Shown here: positions 7,852-12,062 of the stretch, in pieces
How positions within the stretch are numbered: the stretch's first letter is position 1
Layout: each line of letters starts with the position of its first letter
From: an uncultured Collinsella sp.
GTDB taxonomy: Bacteria; Actinomycetota; Coriobacteriia; Coriobacteriales; Coriobacteriaceae
Length of the DNA stretch: 12,062 nucleotides
Direction of reading: 5' to 3'
NCBI GenBank assembly: GCA_902465115.1
Contig: CABQMC010000030.1
Coordinates: 1-12,062, forward strand
The notes under the pieces: model-generated
Told to the model about the DNA's origin: nothing
What the model saw: the letters and a program-made list of their open reading frames with translations, nothing else
The model's database searches: none
Program-made: the position numbers and the translations under genes

Positions 7852-8991
7852 CTACGAGGTCGGAGCGTTCCTAAATGTATAGTTACCCGGAGAACGCACA
7901 TTGATATACGTTACGCCCTCTACCTGCGAAAGCAGCTTGGTGACTACGCGCTCCTTCTTGACGATATCGTTCGAATCGCCCAGCGACACCTCAATGCCGT
8001 TATTGAGGTTTGCCGAGATGGCTTCGACCGAAGGCGTGGAAATATCCTTGACTTGTCCCAAGAACTCGCTCGAAAAACCACGCACATAATCCAAGCCAGC
8101 CTTAACGGCCTTGGAGCTCACCGCCTGGCCGGAAACCGGAGCGACATCCGCCGAGACATCAGTCAACAACACCGCGCCATAGTGCTTAGCGAGCGCCAGC
8201 GCGGCATCAATGCCGGTCAGGGTATTTGAGCCCTGCCCCGTCGTGATGACGTTGCCCTGGCCATCCACTTCGACCGACGTCGACAGCGGGGCGATCCAGG
8301 TGTCATCATCCCCGATGGCCCAGGCAAGGTCATCGGTAATCTGGTCGGGATCGACGTTAAAAAGCGATGTTCCCTCGGGCAAATCGATCAGCTGGATAGC
8401 ATCGTGCTTCGTCACATGCTCGCTGCCTTGAATCTGAATATCAGTGGCGGTAAACAATCCAGAGTTGATCACCACGATGGCAACGACGACGAACGCGGCC
8501 AAGACGGCCAGAACGCCGCCCACGATTTTGCCTTTGCCTGTAACGAGAGAAGCGGCGTCTGACGTTTTATTTGCCATCGCCCCAAGTGAAGACAACGGGT
8601 TGACGCCTTTTTTACCCGAAGGCTTCTTGGCGGTAGCCGGCACCGATGTCAGCGAGCGCGGTTTCGATGCGCCCAGCGTGCGACCCGGACGCGCCGCCTT
8701 AGTTCCCGTCGAGGGCTTAGGAGTTGCCATGGGACGGGCAGGCTTGGCGCCCATAACAGGCTTAGGCGTCACCGAGGGACGCGAGGACTTTTTTGCGGCC
8801 GGACGATTACCGAGCTGAGAGCCGACGACCGGACGCCCGGCCTGTCGAGCATGCCCGACAGACTTAGAGTGCGCGACGGTATTGCGTTGAGGTTTGGCAG
8901 GCGCGCCGGAACGCCCTCCGGCGCGGCGGAAGGTAGGTTTCGATGCTCTAGAAGCCGAGGAATTTAACTTCCGGTCTGAGCTCGATGCCAT
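7852..8991 (-). CDS. ftsQ: FtsQ/DivIB-type divisome protein with a shortened POTRA domain
   Basis: This 379-residue bitopic protein matches FtsQ by position (after murB, before ftsZ) and layout. Residues 1-150 are a cytoplasmic tail rich in Arg, Lys, Pro and Ser. A transmembrane helix spans about 155-177 (KIVGGVLAVLAAFVVVAIVV). The POTRA domain opens with FTATDIQIQGSEHVTKHDAI (180-199) and EGTSLFNVDPDQI (206-218). The usual continuation, a PWV...V.R..P.TL.I.V.ER stretch of roughly 35-45 residues, is missing. The chain goes from TDDL (219-222) straight to AWAIGDDDTWIAPL, which fits the following beta domain. The C-terminal part (about 315-371, ending YINVRSPGNYTF) looks normal. FtsQ recruits FtsB/FtsL and regulates septal wall synthesis. 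The ATG at 8991 follows GGGAGG by 3 bases and lies inside the murB end (44-base overlap). The frame is open, so the gene may still be expressed. Confidence 0.82.
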   Translation of the reverse strand: MASSSDRKLNSSASRASKPTFRRAGGRSGAPAKPQRNTVAHSKSVGHARQAGRPVVGSQLGNRPAAKKSSRPSVTPKPVMGAKPARPMATPKPSTGTKAARPGRTLGASKPRSLTSVPATAKKPSGKKGVNPLSSLGAMANKTSDAASLVTGKGKIVGGVLAVLAAFVVVAIVVINSGLFTATDIQIQGSEHVTKHDAIQLIDLPEGTSLFNVDPDQITDDLAWAIGDDDTWIAPLSTSVEVDGQGNVITTGQGSNTLTGIDAALALAKHYGAVLLTDVSADVAPVSGQAVSSKAVKAGLDYVRGFSSEFLGQVKDISTPSVEAISANLNNGIEVSLGDSNDIVKKERVVTKLLSQVEGVTYINVRSPGNYTFRNAPTS

Positions 8992-9842
8992 ACGCCTCCC
9001 TCACCTTTCCGTGCACATGTCTGATAACCGCGGCAACGTCATCGGCCGAGGCAGTTCCGTTATTAACGATAAAATTAGCGTGAACGGGCGAAACTTCCGC
9101 GCCGCCAATCGAAAAACCCTTTAATCCACAATCCTCGATAAGCTTGCCCACACTCGCATCGGGCGGGTTGCGAAAGACTGACCCGCAGGATGCGCGACCC
9201 ATGGGCTGCGTACGCTTGCGCCTCGTCAGGTACCGTTCCATGCGCTCGCGAATGTCGGCCTTGGGCGCCGGTTTAAGCTTGAGCACGCACTCGAGGATGA
9301 TCTCATTGCGGGGAAGGCTACATTCGCGGTAGCCCCAAGTGATCTCGGACCCCGCATAATGCTTGATACCGGATGCCGGGTCAAACCAGCGAGCCAATCC
9401 ACTCGGTCCGTGTGCCTGCATTCATAGATATCGCACCGCCAACCGAGCCAGGGATGCCAACGGCAAACTCAAGGCCCGAGAGGCTACGCGACAGGGCATC
9501 GTTGACCAGGCGCGCAAACATCACGCCCGCACCGACCGTCAGCGTACAACCGTCATCGGCAACAACCGTGCGCTGAAACTCACGTCCGAGCGAAATGACG
9601 GCACCGCGATAACCGCCATCGGCAACCAGCAGATTGGAGCCCTTGCCGATGATGACCCACGGCACCTGCTCGCGATCGAGCACCGCCACGGCGCGGCGGA
9701 GGGCATGATAGCTATGGCACGTCACAAAGAGGTCGGCCTTGCCGCCGATACGATAGCTCGTATGACGCGCAAGGCGCTCGTCCTCGATCACATCCGTGTC
9801 GATCATACCCGAGAGCGCCATGACGGCGTTAAACAGACCCAT
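8948..9842 (-). pseudogene. murB: MurB, UDP-N-acetylenolpyruvoylglucosamine reductase, split by a frameshift
   Basis: MurB reduces UDP-GlcNAc-enolpyruvate to UDP-MurNAc with NADPH and FAD. The first part (9842-9381, 153 residues) has the FAD-domain blocks TSYRIGGKADLFV (28-40), IIGKGSNLLVADGGYRG (64-80) and GLEFAVGIPGSVGGAISMNAG (123-143), then stops after WIGSLV at a TGA (9383-9381). The rest continues in the +1 frame from about 9385 to 8948. It holds YAGSEITWGYRECSLP, the catalytic Ser in ASCGSVF and the catalytic Glu in ELRPEVKFLG. Against S. aureus MurB from memory, about five residues of a beta strand are absent between SLV and FDPASG, so a deletion of about 14 bases (3n+2) explains both frame change and gap. 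Intact length would be about 300. The start lies 5 bases after the murC stop, with no strong ribosome site. Sequencing or assembly error is an alternative. Confidence 0.85.
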
Positions 9843-9847
9843 TAGAC

Positions 9848-11266
9848 TTAAGCGTCTTTCTTGGCAGTCAGATACTCAATGAACTCGGGACCGACGGTCG
9901 TAACGTCACCAGCACCCATAGTGAGCAGCAGGTCGCCCGCGCCCACCATCTGCTCGAGCTCCTGATTGAGCTCAAGACGGCTGGAGCAGTACACGACCTC
10001 CTTGCCAGGATGCTTGGCGCGCACGGTATCGGCGAGCATCTTAGAGGTGACACCCGGAATGGGCATCTCGCCAGCCGAGAACACATCAATCAGCAGCAGT
10101 TTATCGGCATTGGCAAATGCATCGGCAAAGTCGTCGCACAGGGCCTGCAGGCGCGAATAGCGGTGCGGCTGGAACACGACGTCGACGTGCTTGTAGCCCA
10201 GCGACGAAGCAGCAGCAAGCGTCGCCTTGATCTCGGTGGGGTGATGGCCGTAATCATCGACCACGGTGATGCCATCGATATCGCCCACGTGGGTAAAGCG
10301 ACGGCGGACGCCCTCAAAGCTCGAGAGCGCCTTGGCGGCGGCGTCGATGTCAAGCCCCAGGACATGGGCGACGGTGAGCACCGCCGTGGCATTGAGCATG
10401 TTGTGGCGACCGGGATTGCTCTTGATCTCCACAGCGTGCTCAGTGCCGTCCTCAAAGCGAACGATAAAGTCGCTCTGGATGCCCTTGACATCCGGGTGCA
10501 TGCAGACGATGTCGTTGCTCTCGGCAAAGCCGTAGGAAAGCACGTGACGACCCGTCGACTTGGCGAGCTCGACCAGATGCGGGTCCTCACCGCAGACGAT
10601 GACGGTGCCGTCCTCGCCCACCAGGCTCATGAATTTGGCGAAAGTCGCCTCGATCTCCTCGATACCCGAGTAGTGATCGAGGTGGTCGGCCTCGACGTTG
10701 GTCACGATGACCACGTTGGGGTTCAGGAACAGGAAGGAGCTGTCGGACTCGTCGGCCTCGGCGACAAAGTAGTCGCCCGAGCCGTTCTTGCCGTTCGTGT
10801 CATAGCCCTCGACGATGCCACCGATCAAGAAGCTCGGATCCAGACCCATGCGGTCGAGCATGGTGGCGCACATCGAAGACGTGGTGGTCTTGCCATGCGT
10901 GCCGGCAACAGCGACGGTGGTGTAGCCGTGGCCCAAAGCAGAGAGCATCTTGGCACGGGGCCACACGGGAATACCAAGCTCGCGAGCGCGCACGAGTTCG
11001 GGGTTGGACTCCGGAATAGCGGTGGAGACAACAACCACGTCGGGCTTGACCTCGTCGATCGTGGCGGCCTCATGGCCCACATGTACCTTCACACCAGCGC
11101 GGGTAAGCTGGCGGATATAACGTGACGTCTTAAGGTCGGAGCCGGTAACGGCATAACCGCGCTCGTGAAGAACGAGGGCGATGCCGCTCATGCCGGCGCC
11201 GCCGATACCGATAAAGTGGGCGCTCTTAAACTCGGGCGCGGAGGTTGCAGTCTGGGAATCAGCCAT
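9848..11266 (-). CDS. murC: MurC, UDP-N-acetylmuramate-L-alanine ligase
   Basis: The 472-residue cytoplasmic ligase uses ATP to join L-alanine to UDP-MurNAc, the first step of the peptide stem and the one after MurB. The Rossmann-like N-domain begins with HFIGIGGAGMSGIA (17-30). The ATP P-loop is AGTHGKTTT (121-129), with the Mg/substrate block EADESDSSF (170-178) and NVEADHLDHY (190-199). PGRHNMLNATA (285-295) belongs to the central domain, and DDYGHHPTEI (337-346) is the MurC hallmark (usually DDYaHHP). FQPHRYSR follows in the C-terminal domain. Length is normal. The ATG at 11266 begins MADSQTA; AAGGAG lies 11 bases upstream. The in-frame ATG at 11293, which would add 9 residues, lies before that site. 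No motif is damaged, in contrast with its neighbour murB. Confidence 0.97.
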   Translation of the reverse strand: MADSQTATSAPEFKSAHFIGIGGAGMSGIALVLHERGYAVTGSDLKTSRYIRQLTRAGVKVHVGHEAATIDEVKPDVVVVSTAIPESNPELVRARELGIPVWPRAKMLSALGHGYTTVAVAGTHGKTTTSSMCATMLDRMGLDPSFLIGGIVEGYDTNGKNGSGDYFVAEADESDSSFLFLNPNVVIVTNVEADHLDHYSGIEEIEATFAKFMSLVGEDGTVIVCGEDPHLVELAKSTGRHVLSYGFAESNDIVCMHPDVKGIQSDFIVRFEDGTEHAVEIKSNPGRHNMLNATAVLTVAHVLGLDIDAAAKALSSFEGVRRRFTHVGDIDGITVVDDYGHHPTEIKATLAAASSLGYKHVDVVFQPHRYSRLQALCDDFADAFANADKLLLIDVFSAGEMPIPGVTSKMLADTVRAKHPGKEVVYCSSRLELNQELEQMVGAGDLLLTMGAGDVTTVGPEFIEYLTAKKDA

Positions 11267-11363
11267 GTGCTCGTGTACTCCTTGCGTAAACACTGCCTGT
11301 AACCCGTTAACTGTACCGCACCTACCGCATCAGCGCGAGGGCGACCGACGATATCCCGTCTAA
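11267..11363 (-). other. murG-murC spacer
   Basis: The 97-base gap holds a 7-base direct repeat TGCGGTA (minus strand) with a 9-base period (11329-11323 and 11320-11314), and the AAGGAG of murC. I see no terminator and no convincing promoter, so murG and murC may share a transcript. Confidence 0.3.
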
Positions 11364-12062
11364 CTAACGCAAACCCTCTACCGCATCCGCCAGAAGAGCG
11401 GCGGCCCTATCCTGAGCCAGACCACGCGCCGCCTGACGCATGGCGTCGCGCGCCGCCGCGTCATCGACCAGGTGCAGCAGTTCATCGGCAAAGGCAGAAC
11501 CGTCGATATCGGCATCGGCGCAGAGCACGCCGGCCCCGACCAGATAACGGGCATTGGTGGTTTGGTGGTCGGCCGTCGCATGCGGGTACGGCACGAGCAC
11601 CGAAGGCACAGCGAGCGCAGCGATCTCGGCCACGCTCGATGCGCCCGAACGCGAGAGCACCAAATCGGCAGCAGCCAGCATATCGCCCATGTTGTCGATG
11701 TAAGGCTGGACGCGGTAACGCTTCGCCTCCTCGGGCGTCAGCGCCAAAGCGCGCTCGGTCTCCTCAAAGCCGTCGGCACCCGTCGAATGCAACACATAGA
11801 GGTTCTTGCGCGAAAGCAGCTCGTTTTTGAGCGAAGCCACGCGCTCGTTGAGGTGCTGGGCGCCAAGTGAACCGCCAAAGACGAGCAGCAGCGTAGCGTC
11901 CTCGGGAACGCCAAGTGCCTTGCGGCCGCGAGCGCGATCGCCCTCGATCACCGAGCGACGTACGGGGTTGCCGGTCATGAGCACGTGGTCAGGGTCACCT
12001 TCGCGCTCAAAGACCGAACGCGCTGCCGGCACCGAGATGCACACGCGGGCGGCGTGGGAGTT
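11364..12062 (-). CDS. murG: MurG glycosyltransferase, C-terminal two thirds (cut by window edge)
   Basis: The visible 232 residues belong to the enzyme that transfers GlcNAc from UDP-GlcNAc to lipid I, making lipid II on the inner membrane face. The frame is open to the window edge and begins NSHAARVCIS, which matches the end of the MurG EQNS..G block. Then come MTGNPVRRSV, the GGSLGAQHLNE loop (GGSqGA in most MurG), LVLSRSGASSVAEIAAL and the UDP-GlcNAc signature VPSVLVPYPHATADHQTTNA near the C-terminus. The first part, with the G-rich lipid I loops, lies outside. A GTG at 12044 is internal, not the start. Position ahead of murC is the classical dcw order. The C-terminal tail (AAALLADAVEGLR) looks complete. 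Confidence 0.96.
   Translation of the reverse strand, partial: NSHAARVCISVPAARSVFEREGDPDHVLMTGNPVRRSVIEGDRARGRKALGVPEDATLLLVFGGSLGAQHLNERVASLKNELLSRKNLYVLHSTGADGFEETERALALTPEEAKRYRVQPYIDNMGDMLAAADLVLSRSGASSVAEIAALAVPSVLVPYPHATADHQTTNARYLVGAGVLCADADIDGSAFADELLHLVDDAAARDAMRQAARGLAQDRAAALLADAVEGLR

Noticed and set aside
6414..7874. Long plus-strand open frame of 486 codons opposite ftsZ
   Set aside because: It mirrors ftsZ in a GC-rich gene, has low-complexity Gly/Asp/Val/Leu composition, no family motif and runs through the ftsZ terminator.
9381..9421. The second half of murB as an independent gene starting at the ATG at 9421
   Set aside because: The first dozen residues are the N-terminal frame read out of phase, no ribosome site precedes the ATG, and the rest is the C-terminal part of MurB.
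10010..11125. Plus-strand open frame of 371 codons opposite murC
   Set aside because: It is a codon-bias shadow of the clearly real murC, with no recognisable domain or ribosome site.

Overview
The window is a GC-rich stretch of bacterial chromosome in which every convincing gene lies on the minus strand. It suggests an actinobacterium, most probably class Coriobacteriia (Collinsella or a relative). The reasons are a division cluster with sepF and no ftsA beside ftsZ, an FtsZ tubulin signature of the actinobacterial GEGGGTGTG form, and an FtsQ with a long basic cytoplasmic tail. The genus is an inference from overall protein character, not a database result.

Read in the direction of transcription, from high to low coordinates, the window opens with the end of murG, then murC, murB, ftsQ and ftsZ. 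This is the classical division and cell-wall (dcw) order. A strong rho-independent terminator follows ftsZ. Next comes pgeF (YfiH/LACC1 family), coupled by a 4-base start/stop overlap to a complete phosphate uptake operon, pstS-pstC-pstA-pstB-phoU. A GC-rich hairpin follows phoU. The dcw-associated genes then resume with yggS (PLP homeostasis) and the first 44 codons of sepF.

MurG, MurC and MurB make peptidoglycan precursor, FtsZ and SepF build and anchor the division ring, and FtsQ belongs to the divisome. PstSCAB imports phosphate and PhoU represses the response when phosphate is plentiful. The phosphate block sits between pgeF and yggS, genes that are often neighbours in actinobacterial dcw clusters. 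pgeF has its own leader with an 18-base direct repeat built like a PHO box (7-4-7 bases, 11-base period). pgeF may therefore be the first gene of a phosphate-regulated operon.

Two genes next to each other look damaged. murB is split by a frameshift with about five codons missing. ftsQ appears to lack the second half of its POTRA domain through an in-frame deletion. Both belong to normally essential steps, so either real strain-specific change or an assembly error is possible. There are no RNA genes, insertion sequences or CRISPR arrays that I can see, and no stretch over 300 bases without a gene.
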